A stretch of DNA of 42,773 nt from Verrucomicrobiales bacterium (GTDB lineage: Bacteria; Verrucomicrobiota; Verrucomicrobiia; Verrucomicrobiales; DEV007), in NCBI GenBank assembly GCA_021648365.1, contig JAKISY010000032.1:1-42773 (forward strand), in the 5' to 3' direction. Positions 8,536-17,548 of this stretch are shown in pieces; the first letter of the stretch is position 1, and each line of letters starts with the position of its first letter. Position numbers and translations under genes: made by a program. A model generated the notes under the pieces. It made no database searches and was not told the origin of the DNA. It worked only from the letters and a program-made list of their open reading frames with translations.

Positions 8536-10005
8536 TCACGCCAGAATCCCCTCGATGATCGGAGCCTCTTCCACGCCAGTCAGACGCGCATCCAAGCCTT
8601 GGTGTTTGACACTGAATCGTTCGTGATCAATACCCAGTTGATTCAAAATCGTCGAATTCAAAGAATTGATATGCACCGGATCCTTAACCACATTGTAACT
8701 GAACTCGTCCGTCTCGCCATGCACCACTCCACCTTTCACTCCACCTCCTGCCATCCAGATACTGAAACAACGAGGGTGATGATCTCGTCCATAATTCTTC
8801 TTCGTCAGCCCTCCCTGACAATAAATCGTGCGACCAAACTCCCCTCCCCATATCACCAAGGTATCATCCAACAAACCTCGCTGTTTGAGATCTTGAACCA
8901 ACGCCCACGATGCCTGATCCACATCCATGCACTGATTAGGAAGATCTTTAGGCAAGCCACCATGTTGATCCCAGCCTCGATGGAAAATCTGCGTGAACCT
9001 CACCCCGCGTTCTGCCATCCGTCTAGCTAACAGACAATTGTAAGCGAAGGTGCCAGGCTTCTTTGAATCTGGACCATACAAGTCAAACGTGCTTTTGGGT
9101 TCCGATTTCATATCGGTCAACTCCGGCACCGAGGTCTGCATACGAAACGCCATTTCATACTGCGCGATCCTCGCCTGCGTTTCAGGGTCACCACCGCGAG
9201 CGTATTGATTTTCATTCATCTTGCGCAGACCATCGAGCATCATCCTGCGTCGATTGGCATCCACCCCTTTCGGATTGGAAAGATACAAAACAGGATCCCC
9301 CTGCGAACGCAAGGCAACCCCTTGATGTTTGGATGGCAAAAAACCACTGCCCCACAAACGTTCGTAAAGAGCCTGAGCCTCTTTGCGCCCAGTCCAACTA
9401 GAATTCAAAACCACAAAAGCCGGCAGATCCTCATTCTCACTGCCCAAACCATAACTCAACCAAGCCCCCAAACTCGGACGACCAGGGATCTGATTGCCTG
9501 TCTGGATGTAAGTGATCGCAGGGTCGTGATTGATCGCCTCCGTCCACATCGATTTCACCACCGCTATGTCATCCGTCATCCGTGCTGTGTAGGGCAACAG
9601 CTCGCTCACCCAAGTGCCCGATTGACCGTGCTGTTTGAAATCATAAATCGAAGGAGCAATCGGGAAACGCTTTTGCTTCGACGTCATCGTCGTCAGCCGC
9701 TGCCCGTTACGAATGGTCTCGGGCAGATCCTTGTCGAACCACTTTTTCATTTCTGGTTTGTAGTCCAGCAAGTCCTGCTGAGCAGGAGCACCCGCCATGA
9801 ACAAGTAAATCGCCCGCTTAGCTTTCGGGGCGATATGCCGGAACTGCTGCGGAACACCTCCACTGCTGATCGAACTCTGCCCCACCGCACCCAAGCTGCC
9901 CCGCCCCATCAAGGACGCTAAAGCCGCCGAGCCGAGCCCCACCGCCGATTTGCCAAAAAATTGGCGCCGCGTTTCCTGCTGTATGTATTCTTTAATCGGA
10001 TCCAT
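8536..10005 (-). CDS. DUF1501 domain-containing Tat-exported protein
   Basis: A 489-residue member of the DUF1501 family (alkaline-phosphatase/sulfatase-like fold), abundant in Planctomycetes and Verrucomicrobia. A twin-arginine signal is visible at residues 12-35 (TRRQFFGKSAVGLGSAALAS). Family motifs present include FMAGAPAQQDLLDYKP, WTEAINHDPA, YLSNPKGVDANRRRMML, RGVRFTQIFHRGWDQHG, LVIWGGEFGRT and GRDHHPRCFSIWMAGGG, which carry the conserved His/Asp residues expected to bind metal. It starts 30 bases downstream of the PSCyt1/DUF1553 gene and is the last gene of the sigma-factor operon. DUF1501 and DUF1549/DUF1553 proteins nearly always come in pairs. The substrate is unknown; a periplasmic role in polysaccharide or sulfated-substrate metabolism is often guessed but unproven. 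Confidence 0.9.
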   Translation of the reverse strand: MDPIKEYIQQETRRQFFGKSAVGLGSAALASLMGRGSLGAVGQSSISSGGVPQQFRHIAPKAKRAIYLFMAGAPAQQDLLDYKPEMKKWFDKDLPETIRNGQRLTTMTSKQKRFPIAPSIYDFKQHGQSGTWVSELLPYTARMTDDIAVVKSMWTEAINHDPAITYIQTGNQIPGRPSLGAWLSYGLGSENEDLPAFVVLNSSWTGRKEAQALYERLWGSGFLPSKHQGVALRSQGDPVLYLSNPKGVDANRRRMMLDGLRKMNENQYARGGDPETQARIAQYEMAFRMQTSVPELTDMKSEPKSTFDLYGPDSKKPGTFAYNCLLARRMAERGVRFTQIFHRGWDQHGGLPKDLPNQCMDVDQASWALVQDLKQRGLLDDTLVIWGGEFGRTIYCQGGLTKKNYGRDHHPRCFSIWMAGGGVKGGVVHGETDEFSYNVVKDPVHINSLNSTILNQLGIDHERFSVKHQGLDARLTGVEEAPIIEGILA

Positions 10006-10035
10006 CTTCGTATTCAGTATAGTTTCAGCCGCCTT

Positions 10036-13000
10036 TTAATTTTTATTGATCACCTCATCCAGATTCAACATCTGGTTTGCCAACATCACCCACGATGCCA
10101 ACTGCTCCACCCCGCCTGCTCCGCCTCCAGCGTTAGCCATCGGCCCTAACAAATCCTTGGCAGCAGCTGGGTCTTGAGCATAGCTTTTCTCAAATTTTTG
10201 ATAAGAGTCTTTCATGATCGCCAGATCATCTCCGCTCAAAGGGCGCGCCAACAAGATGGTTGACATGAAAGCCAATCGCTCGTCCAAGCTTTTGCCGCTG
10301 CGCACCGTCCGCACGGCTAAATGTCGTGCAGCATCGACGTATTGAGGATCATTCATCAATACCAAGGCTTGCAATGGCGTATTGGTGCGCTCACGAGAGA
10401 TCACACAACTTTCACGGTTAGGCGCGTTGAACAAACTCATGTTCGGTGGCGGCGAGGTGCGTTTGATAAAAGTATAGATACTGCGCCGATACGCAGCCTT
10501 GCCATAATCTTGGGAAAAGGTCTGGGTATTACTACTGGTATACCCCACTGCCCCCCATAATCCCTTGGGCTGATAAGGCTTCACTGCTGGCCCTCCTATT
10601 TTATTAACCAATACATCCCCTGCCAACAGCGCTTGGTCGCGGATCATTTCTGCATCTAGACGGAAACGCGGACCGCGCGCCAACCAGATATTTTGTGGAT
10701 CTTTCTCCCGCAACTCAGGCGTCACACGAGAAGACTGGCGATAAGTCGCTGACATCAGGATCTCTTTATACAACGCTTTCACATCCCATTTTTTTTCTAC
10801 CAAAGTCAGCGCCAACCAATCGAGTAAGTCTGGATGCGTCGGCGACACCCCTTGTGCCCCAAAGTCTCCAGCCGTTTTCACTAGCCCTGTTCCGAACAGT
10901 TCCCCCCAAAAACGATTGACCGTCACTCTCGCGGTGAGAGGATTTTCCGGATCCACAATCCAACGCGCCAGACCTAGACGGTTTTTGGCAGCGCCTTCAG
11001 GTAGCGCATTGAGCACTTTGGGAACACCAGGCGTCACCTTTTCTTTATGTTTGTCATATTCTCCACGGTCTAAAACATAAGCGAAAGGCTCCTCCTTTTT
11101 CTCCTCCCACACTAAAGTCAAGGGAACCAAGCTGAGGATTTTACTCTTTTGATTTTCGAACTCTGATTTTGCATAAAAAGTCTTCTTGTATTCCGCATCA
11201 CTGCTCAGGTTATACCATTCGCTCAATATCTTTTCATCATCTCCCTTGAGCTCTTTTTTCTTAGCCATCGCGGTAAGGCTCTTCTCATTCTGCTTGATCA
11301 ATAAAGCCTCAAGCTCCGTCAAACAACGGTCATAGATTTGCAAATGCTCCACTTGCACCGCTTTATCTTCTCCACTTTTACCACCCACCATCAGCGACGC
11401 ATTGGCAGCCTTATTATCTCCCTCCATGGTATCTACCCAATCACGATAAACTCGTGACCCTGGAAATTTTCCGTTGATAAAAAATCGAATCCCTTGTGAC
11501 GAACCTGACCCATCATAAGTCACCACCACATCCGCCGCAGCGCCTTCCTTAAAACGTCGCGTCGTGCCTCTGCGAATCATCCTCCCGGGCCACTGTTCGA
11601 TCAACTCCAAAACCAACCCTTGATCTTCCCATATCAAACGATAACCACGCATCCCCTTAGCGGGATCGACCCGCGACAAAACCACTGCCCTCCCAGGCTC
11701 GGCAGGAACCTTCAGGTGAAGACTGATCGAAAACGGTTGTGATTGATTAAAATTCGCTATCCCCCCCAAATTTACCGCACCACTTTCCCCGTCCACACTC
11801 ACCGCTTTCTCCAATACAGCACCGGCGAAGCTTAATTCCTCAAAGGCTTTTTTCACCTCTCCCTCGTTTTTTCTCCAAAGCTCAAAGGCTGCTTTATTTT
11901 TCTTCTTGATCTGCTTCAGCTTGCCTCCCGCAGCAGCGATTTGCTGTTGTAGATGCTTGCTTTGCTCTTCGACTTTTTTAGAAGGATACACTCGGATCGA
12001 AGGCGCACTTTCTATCGAGTTTTTATCCATACCAGGTTGCGTGGTATTATTAAAATACGCCACCATCTGGTAAAACTCCTTCTGTTTGATCGGATCAAAC
12101 TTGTGATCATGGCACTGAGTGCAGCCCAATGTCAAACCCAGCCAAATAGAGCCCGTGGTCGATACTCGATCTATCGCATATCGACTAAGAAACTCCTCGG
12201 CTATCGCACCACCCTCACTGGTCGTCACGTTGCAACGATTGAAACCTGTCGCCACCAACTGATCCTGAGTCGCATTGGGCAACAAGTCCCCCGCTAACTG
12301 CTCGATGGTGAACTGATCAAATGGCATGTTGTCATTGAAAGCTTTGATCACCCAATCTCGATAAGGCCAAATGCTGCGGTAGTTGTCCAAGTGCAGACCG
12401 TGCGTATCTCCATACCTCGCCGCATCCAACCAATAGCGCGCTCGATGCTCACCATAACGCGGGGAGTCCAACAAACGGTCAATCAATTTTTCATAAGCGT
12501 TGGCAGATCGATCACTGAGGAAAACCTCCACCTCTTCCGTTGTCGGTGGCAATCCCGTCGCATCAAACGTTGCCCGCCGAATCTGCGTTCTACGATCAGC
12601 TTCTGGAGAAGGACGCATCCCCTCTTCCTCCAAACTCGCCAATACAAACCGATCGATCTCATTCACTCCCCATTTGCCTTTCACGCTTGGCAAAGGCTCC
12701 TTTTTGGGCACTATGAATGCCCAATGCGATTCCCACTCAGCGCCCTGTTCGATCCATTTTTTGATCTTGGCAATCTGTTGAGGTTTCATCACCTTATGCG
12801 AATCCTCTGGCGGCATCAGGTCGTCGGGGTCGCGTGCGATCAAGCGACGGTACAAATCACTCTTAGCGGGATCACCTCGTTTGATCAAAAAAGGTTTATC
12901 CTTACCACGATCAGCAAACACCTGGTCGGGCAAATCTAACCTCAACTCAGCTTCCCTCGAACCTTTATCCGGCCCATGGCAATGATAACAGTTATCCGAC

Positions 13001-13743
13001 AACAGTGGACGAATATCTCGGTTAAAGGAAACCTTCTTGGAGCCCACTTGATCATTAGAGAAAGGCGTAGGTGGTCTCTTTAAGTTACCAGGCGCCACTG
13101 CCGTCAGCAACATCGACTCATATTTGTCCATCGGATTCGAATCATGCGGGGCTTCCTTTTCAGCGGCTTCTGGCTGCACCTCGATCAAAGGTTTAATCGG
13201 CTCGCTTTTTGCCAACTCCACCCGATCCACTACCTTAGCAGCTGAGTCGTCCACATCGCTAGGCACTGCCAAAACGGGAGCAAGCGAAACTGCTGGCAGC
13301 TGATTACTTGCACCCTCCGCCACTGGACTTGCTTGATCCACCAAATCCAGCGAATCCTCACCTACCTGCGAGCCCGCCAAAAAAGTCAATGCTAACAGAG
13401 TCACCGCCACCGCAGCTGCCGCTGCCAACCACCAATCACGAGACATCCCCATCCCGTCTTCCGGCAACTGCGCGCTAGCCACAGTTTTACGCAAAGGCTG
13501 ATCAGACAAAGAGACCACATTCTGCGGCAAGCGATCTTCTACCAAATCTCGATACAATTCCTGATCCTCCTCCAAGCAAGTGCTCAACTCACAAAAATCA
13601 AAATAGTATGCCCGCGCCTCTTCGCTCCCTCTCAGCAAGTTTAGCAATTCCTGTTCACCTTTTGCATCCAACTTCTCAGCTGACATTTTTGCCAATAAAG
13701 CTTCCAGCTTCTTTATCATCTGTTGCTCACTCATGATCACCAT
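10036..13743 (-). CDS. Anti-sigma-like / PSCyt1 / DUF1549 / LamG / DUF1553 fusion protein
   Basis: A 1235-residue multidomain membrane protein. Residues 1-75 form an acidic helical region (including EARAYYFDFCELSTCLEED) resembling the cytoplasmic anti-sigma region of FecR-like proteins. A single membrane helix follows at about 104-124, then a Pro/Ala linker to 235. The exported part has PSCyt1 with a heme-c site C252-YH-CH, DUF1549 (about 357-570) with a second C541-TQ-CH site, a LamG/concanavalin-like domain (about 655-800), and DUF1553 (about 925-1190, including NRFWGELFGTGLVKTAGDFG). The cognate ECF sigma gene is 27 bases upstream, so the N-terminus probably holds that sigma factor. A purine-rich GGGAG precedes the start; residue 1 or 4 could be the true start. 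What the exported half senses or oxidises is unknown. Confidence 0.85.
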   Translation of the reverse strand: MVIMSEQQMIKKLEALLAKMSAEKLDAKGEQELLNLLRGSEEARAYYFDFCELSTCLEEDQELYRDLVEDRLPQNVVSLSDQPLRKTVASAQLPEDGMGMSRDWWLAAAAAVAVTLLALTFLAGSQVGEDSLDLVDQASPVAEGASNQLPAVSLAPVLAVPSDVDDSAAKVVDRVELAKSEPIKPLIEVQPEAAEKEAPHDSNPMDKYESMLLTAVAPGNLKRPPTPFSNDQVGSKKVSFNRDIRPLLSDNCYHCHGPDKGSREAELRLDLPDQVFADRGKDKPFLIKRGDPAKSDLYRRLIARDPDDLMPPEDSHKVMKPQQIAKIKKWIEQGAEWESHWAFIVPKKEPLPSVKGKWGVNEIDRFVLASLEEEGMRPSPEADRRTQIRRATFDATGLPPTTEEVEVFLSDRSANAYEKLIDRLLDSPRYGEHRARYWLDAARYGDTHGLHLDNYRSIWPYRDWVIKAFNDNMPFDQFTIEQLAGDLLPNATQDQLVATGFNRCNVTTSEGGAIAEEFLSRYAIDRVSTTGSIWLGLTLGCTQCHDHKFDPIKQKEFYQMVAYFNNTTQPGMDKNSIESAPSIRVYPSKKVEEQSKHLQQQIAAAGGKLKQIKKKNKAAFELWRKNEGEVKKAFEELSFAGAVLEKAVSVDGESGAVNLGGIANFNQSQPFSISLHLKVPAEPGRAVVLSRVDPAKGMRGYRLIWEDQGLVLELIEQWPGRMIRRGTTRRFKEGAAADVVVTYDGSGSSQGIRFFINGKFPGSRVYRDWVDTMEGDNKAANASLMVGGKSGEDKAVQVEHLQIYDRCLTELEALLIKQNEKSLTAMAKKKELKGDDEKILSEWYNLSSDAEYKKTFYAKSEFENQKSKILSLVPLTLVWEEKKEEPFAYVLDRGEYDKHKEKVTPGVPKVLNALPEGAAKNRLGLARWIVDPENPLTARVTVNRFWGELFGTGLVKTAGDFGAQGVSPTHPDLLDWLALTLVEKKWDVKALYKEILMSATYRQSSRVTPELREKDPQNIWLARGPRFRLDAEMIRDQALLAGDVLVNKIGGPAVKPYQPKGLWGAVGYTSSNTQTFSQDYGKAAYRRSIYTFIKRTSPPPNMSLFNAPNRESCVISRERTNTPLQALVLMNDPQYVDAARHLAVRTVRSGKSLDERLAFMSTILLARPLSGDDLAIMKDSYQKFEKSYAQDPAAAKDLLGPMANAGGGAGGVEQLASWVMLANQMLNLDEVINKN

Positions 13744-13770
13744 TTTCTCCCGTCTTGTTCACTCAACCTT

Positions 13771-14310
13771 TTAAAATTCCAGCGCCTGCAATCGCTGCAG
13801 CACACACTTCATCAAATTCGCTTTGATCCGAAAAAGTTGCTGCGACACCGCGTTCGCGTTTGCCCCAGTCTCCTTAGCTATGCTCGCCACCCCCTTCTGA
13901 TCGACATATCGCTCAACTAGCATCACCCGCGATTTTTCAGGCAAAGACTTCATGCACTGCGCCAATGCCTCGCGCCGATCTTCGAACTGATCACTGCGCC
14001 GCTCCACCGTCGAAGCCATTTTCTCCAACAAATCCCCATCAAACAAAATCCGCTCCCGCCCCATGGTGCGCCGTTGAGTCAGCACCTCAAAATAAGCCAC
14101 CCGTCGCGCCCAAGCAGAAAAACTCGAGCCTAGCTGGAAATCCTTTGATTTTTTCAACAAGATCAAATTAGTCTGCTGCAACACATCCTTCGCTACATCG
14201 GGATTCGCAACCAAACAACGGATGTATGCCAGCAAACGTGACTGATGTGAGACCATCAGTTCAGTGAATTCCATCGTTGTTTCAGGCTTGTAGGTAGGCA
14301 CAGGGTTCAT
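13771..14310 (-). CDS. ECF sigma factor, Rhodopirellula/Verrucomicrobium family
   Basis: A 179-residue sigma-70 family extracytoplasmic-function factor. Region 2 spans about residues 13-80 (FTELMVSHQSRLLAYIRCLV; core contact and -10 helix with DVLQQTNLILLKK and SFSAWARRVAYFEVL). Region 4 spans about 115-175, with a helix-turn-helix around KGVASIAKETGANANAVSQQ. The spacing and the ARRVAYFEVLTQRR phrase match the subfamily TIGR02989. It heads a three-gene leftward operon with the membrane fusion protein, which likely acts as its anti-sigma, and the DUF1501 protein. Target promoters cannot be read from one locus. The spacer 14311-14529 separates it from the divergent SHD1 gene and must hold both promoters, but I could not pick convincing elements. 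Confidence 0.9.
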   Translation of the reverse strand: MNPVPTYKPETTMEFTELMVSHQSRLLAYIRCLVANPDVAKDVLQQTNLILLKKSKDFQLGSSFSAWARRVAYFEVLTQRRTMGRERILFDGDLLEKMASTVERRSDQFEDRREALAQCMKSLPEKSRVMLVERYVDQKGVASIAKETGANANAVSQQLFRIKANLMKCVLQRLQALEF

Positions 14311-14529
14311 GCAAGATAAGTTAAAAATACATACAAGCTAGATCCAAATATCTTCATTGCGTCACTCTCAACTCCACTACAAAACCTAATCTTACTTAAA
14401 TCTTACATTTATTTTCACTCCTGCACATCAAGTCTGCATTGCAGAACTTAGCATTTTCCCCTATTTTCAACGTTTTCCCCACTTGAATGTCAAAGAAACT
14501 GGGAGAAGTCTCCTCTATTTTGATTTCCG

Positions 14530-15393
14530 ATGAAACACACGTCTCTACGACACCTAATCACACTGGCAGCGGTGTTAGCCCTTCCCATCTGTAGCAGCCT
14601 CACTGCACAAGAGAAGGACTACCACCTGTTCACCGACAAAAAAGCTCAAAGCATCGAAGCCGCCTTGGTATCGGTGAGCCGCGACTTGAGCACCGCTCAC
14701 ATCCAACGCAATGACGGCAAAAAATTTGACCTGCCCATCCTCAATCTCAGTCTCGATGATCAGATGTTCATCAAAGACTGGCTCCAGGCCAACCCCATCA
14801 AATCGAACTACAGCGTCGCAGCCAAATTCGTCAAAAAAAATATCTCAAGCGACAAACACAAAGTAAGTAGTGCGCGGCGCCTACTATCCAAAAAAATCGC
14901 CTTCGAAATCGAATTGGAAAATAAGGGCAAAGACGAACTTTCCGGAGCTACTTTAGAATACTATCTACTCGTCGCACACGCTATCCACGCCTATCCAGAA
15001 CCCGATCCCGAAACAGGCAACCCTATCTGGACGGTGAACGATTCGCCGCAAGGCAACCGCATAAAAAAAAGGAAGCTACTGAAATTCAAAAACCCAGTGT
15101 CCTACGTGCACGACAAGGTCAATGTCGAAAAACTCGCGTTTAATTTCTCTACCACCCTTACCAGCAAAGAAGTGGAGTTGAGAGAAATCATCCTCGATGG
15201 CGGAAAAACCCTAGCAGCAGATAAAGTCGCCGGCATCATCGCCCGACTCACCGATGCAGCAGGTCAAGAAATTGCCATTTTCCGATCTGCAGAAACTCCC
15301 ATCCAAAGCATCCCATGGCAACGCATCACCCAAATGCCACCAGGCGACCCATCAGGTGTGCGCACCACCACGCCTGTAAACGAGCAACCGTAG
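14530..15393 (+). CDS. Secreted SHD1-domain protein
   Basis: A 287-residue exported protein. A signal peptide covers about residues 1-26 (basic MKHTSLRH, hydrophobic core, cleavage near LTA-QE). Residues 31-86 fit the SLA1 homology domain 1 (SHD1) pattern common in Planctomycetes and Verrucomicrobia secretomes: YHLFTDKKAQSIEAALVSV, DGKKFDLPILNLSLDDQMFI, then WL. The remainder (about 95-270) is a probable beta-sandwich with alternating charged strands (KIAFEIELENKGKDELSGAT). The function is unknown; SHD1-like domains in bacteria are presumed to bind peptides or surfaces. It ends 12 bases before the Maf gene, so the two are likely co-transcribed, though no functional link is apparent. Confidence 0.7.
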   Translation: MKHTSLRHLITLAAVLALPICSSLTAQEKDYHLFTDKKAQSIEAALVSVSRDLSTAHIQRNDGKKFDLPILNLSLDDQMFIKDWLQANPIKSNYSVAAKFVKKNISSDKHKVSSARRLLSKKIAFEIELENKGKDELSGATLEYYLLVAHAIHAYPEPDPETGNPIWTVNDSPQGNRIKKRKLLKFKNPVSYVHDKVNVEKLAFNFSTTLTSKEVELREIILDGGKTLAADKVAGIIARLTDAAGQEIAIFRSAETPIQSIPWQRITQMPPGDPSGVRTTTPVNEQP

Positions 15394-15405
15394 CCACCCA
15401 TCACC

Positions 15406-16002
15406 ATGCACCAAACTCCATCATTCATTCTCGGATCTGGATCACCTCGGCGACGAGATTTGCTCGCCGAAGCTGGCTACCACTTCACCATCGAGCCTTC
15501 GCCAGCAGAAGAACTTCACGACACTCACATGGATGTACGTGAACTGACTCAAATCAACGCCAAGCTCAAAGCGCAAGAAGTCGCTGCGCGCTTTCCCGAT
15601 GCTGTGGTACTCGGAGCCGATACCCTCGTCACCATCGATGGCCATGCCCTCGGCAAACCTAAAGATCTGGATGAAGCACTGAGCATGATTCAGCGCCTGA
15701 ACGGTCGCACCCACCAAGTGATGACCGGGGTTTGTCTGATGCAAAACTCCAAATCCCGTTGCCAGACTCACGTCGAAGTAACCGAGGTCACCTTCAAATC
15801 CTTGAGCGCACAAGAACTCAGAGACTACCAGCTTTTGATCCAGCCCTTAGATAAAGCAGGAGCCTACGCCGCCCAACACCACGGCGAAATGATCATCCAA
15901 GCGACCCAAGGCTCTTGGACCAATGTGGTAGGATTGCCGATGAGCGCGACCAAAACCCTGTTGGCAGAATTTTCAATTTTCCCAGACTCGGTATTGACCT
16001 AA
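15406..16002 (+). CDS. maf: Maf-family nucleoside triphosphate pyrophosphatase
   Basis: A 198-residue Maf/YhdE/YceF protein, a house-cleaning enzyme hydrolysing non-canonical or pyrimidine nucleoside triphosphates to the monophosphate and pyrophosphate. The substrate loop SGSPRRRDLL (11-20), the acidic metal site in GADTLV (D72), GKPKDLDEALSMIQRLNGRTHQVMTGV and the C-terminal DKAGAYAAQ / I-x-G-x-x-x-NVVGLPM-type segment (QGSWTNVVGLPMSAT) are all present. The ITG-type residue expected in DKAGAYAxQGxG is written HHGEM, a small departure. The length is normal for the family. YhdE- and YceF-type specificities cannot be separated with confidence from motifs alone. Confidence 0.9.
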   Translation: MHQTPSFILGSGSPRRRDLLAEAGYHFTIEPSPAEELHDTHMDVRELTQINAKLKAQEVAARFPDAVVLGADTLVTIDGHALGKPKDLDEALSMIQRLNGRTHQVMTGVCLMQNSKSRCQTHVEVTEVTFKSLSAQELRDYQLLIQPLDKAGAYAAQHHGEMIIQATQGSWTNVVGLPMSATKTLLAEFSIFPDSVLT

Positions 16003-16153
16003 GCACAGGATTCCTCTAGTCTCACCGAAACAGTCCACCTTTGCGATCTTAATTCAAACCTAGCTACGCAGCGATACCACTACCCAGATTTCCCATTCGG
16101 AAGTTTACAGGATTGATCCCCTCCCGACAATCCAGCTACTCTTTTCAACCAGC

Positions 16154-17524
16154 ATGTTTAATAAAAAAAAACATAACATTGTCATCGTTGGTGCTGGAGA
16201 AATCGGCAAGCACATAGCACTGCGATTGTCCGAAGAAAAGCACTTCATCACTGTGATCGAATCCGATGAAGCAGTGGCTAAAGAACTAGGAAGTCAAATC
16301 GACGGCAGAGTCATCGCGGGAGACGGAACTGACGTCGACAGCCTATTCGAAGCTGACATAGCAGAAGCCGATTTTTTCATCGCTCTGACCTCAGACAACA
16401 ACGTCAATCAAGTCTCCTCAGCGATGGCAAAAAAACTAGGAGCCGGTAAGGTCTTCTGCCGTGTGCACCCCGATCTCGAACGAACTCAGACTTCCTTTAA
16501 TTTACGTGAAAACTTCGATATCGACTACATCTTCAGCTCAGAGCGTCTAGCCGCTGCAGAACTTTCCAAATCGATCCGCAATCCAGAATCGGTGAATGTC
16601 GAAGAGCTGGCTGCTGGCAATGTCGAGTTGCAAAGAGTCCGCGTTTCCCCAAAAAGCGAAGCACGCGGAAAAACCCTGCGCGAACTGGATTTCCCCGACC
16701 GTGTTCGCATCGGCGGCATCATTCGCAACGGCAAATCCATCGTCGTAGCTCCAGATGAAACCTTGTTGGGCAATGATGAAGTCATCATCTTTGGCGAGCC
16801 TAAACGCCTGCACGATGTCATCATTCGTCTGAATCATAACCGAGGCAAAGAAGCTCCTCCCAAAGTTATCATTTTTGGAGGTGGTGACTACGGCTTTTCA
16901 CTAACAAAAAACCTCGAAGGCTCAAAAATATATCCTCGTATTTTTGAAGCTAGCGAAAAACGCTGTGAAGAAATAAGGGATCTACTAGCAGACAAAAGCG
17001 CCATTCTTAACTACGACGCCACCGTGATCGCCAACCTCAAAGAAGAAAACATCGAAGAGGTTGATTATTTTGTCGCTACCACCGAGATGGATCAAGACAA
17101 TGTCATGACCTGCCTACAAGCACGAACTTTAGGAGCAAAAAAAACCATCACCCTCATCCACCGCGCCGATTACGCTGAGGCAATCACTAAAAACAGCGAA
17201 AACATGGGCATCATGGCAGCCGTCAGTCCCCGCGAAGCGACGCTCAATGACTTACGCCGCGAGATGACCTCTTCTGGCAACTATCACCGCGTGAACGAAT
17301 ATATTGTCGGAGATCTGATATTGGTAACGGTAGCTGAAAATTCCATCGCTGATGGCAAAAAAGTAAGCGAGGTCAAATGGCCTACAGGCTGCGTGCTGGT
17401 TGCCTTGGGCAACAGCACACGCGCCACTACTCCCGCAGCCGATGATGATATCAAAAAAGAAAATCAACTCTTCGCATTAGTTCCGCGTAAAACGATCGGC
17501 AAATTTCTAAAACTGATCAAATAA
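16154..17524 (+). CDS. trkA: Trk potassium uptake regulatory subunit TrkA
   Basis: A 456-residue peripheral membrane protein that gates the TrkH potassium channel through nucleotide binding. It has two RCK units, each an N-subdomain (Rossmann) and a C-subdomain (TrkA_C). The first Rossmann motif G13-A-G-E-I-G18 is followed by an acidic residue at the end of strand 2 (TVIESDE), expected to hold the NAD ribose. The second unit begins near residue 235 with KVIIFGGGDYGFSLT. LDFPDRVRIGGIIRNGKSIV is the characteristic TrkA_C segment. It is followed after 24 bases by trkH, forming a complete two-subunit system. The 150-base spacer before it probably carries the promoter. Confidence 0.93.
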   Translation: MFNKKKHNIVIVGAGEIGKHIALRLSEEKHFITVIESDEAVAKELGSQIDGRVIAGDGTDVDSLFEADIAEADFFIALTSDNNVNQVSSAMAKKLGAGKVFCRVHPDLERTQTSFNLRENFDIDYIFSSERLAAAELSKSIRNPESVNVEELAAGNVELQRVRVSPKSEARGKTLRELDFPDRVRIGGIIRNGKSIVVAPDETLLGNDEVIIFGEPKRLHDVIIRLNHNRGKEAPPKVIIFGGGDYGFSLTKNLEGSKIYPRIFEASEKRCEEIRDLLADKSAILNYDATVIANLKEENIEEVDYFVATTEMDQDNVMTCLQARTLGAKKTITLIHRADYAEAITKNSENMGIMAAVSPREATLNDLRREMTSSGNYHRVNEYIVGDLILVTVAENSIADGKKVSEVKWPTGCVLVALGNSTRATTPAADDDIKKENQLFALVPRKTIGKFLKLIK

Positions 17525-17548
17525 TCCCTCTCATCGATTAGCTCTGTT

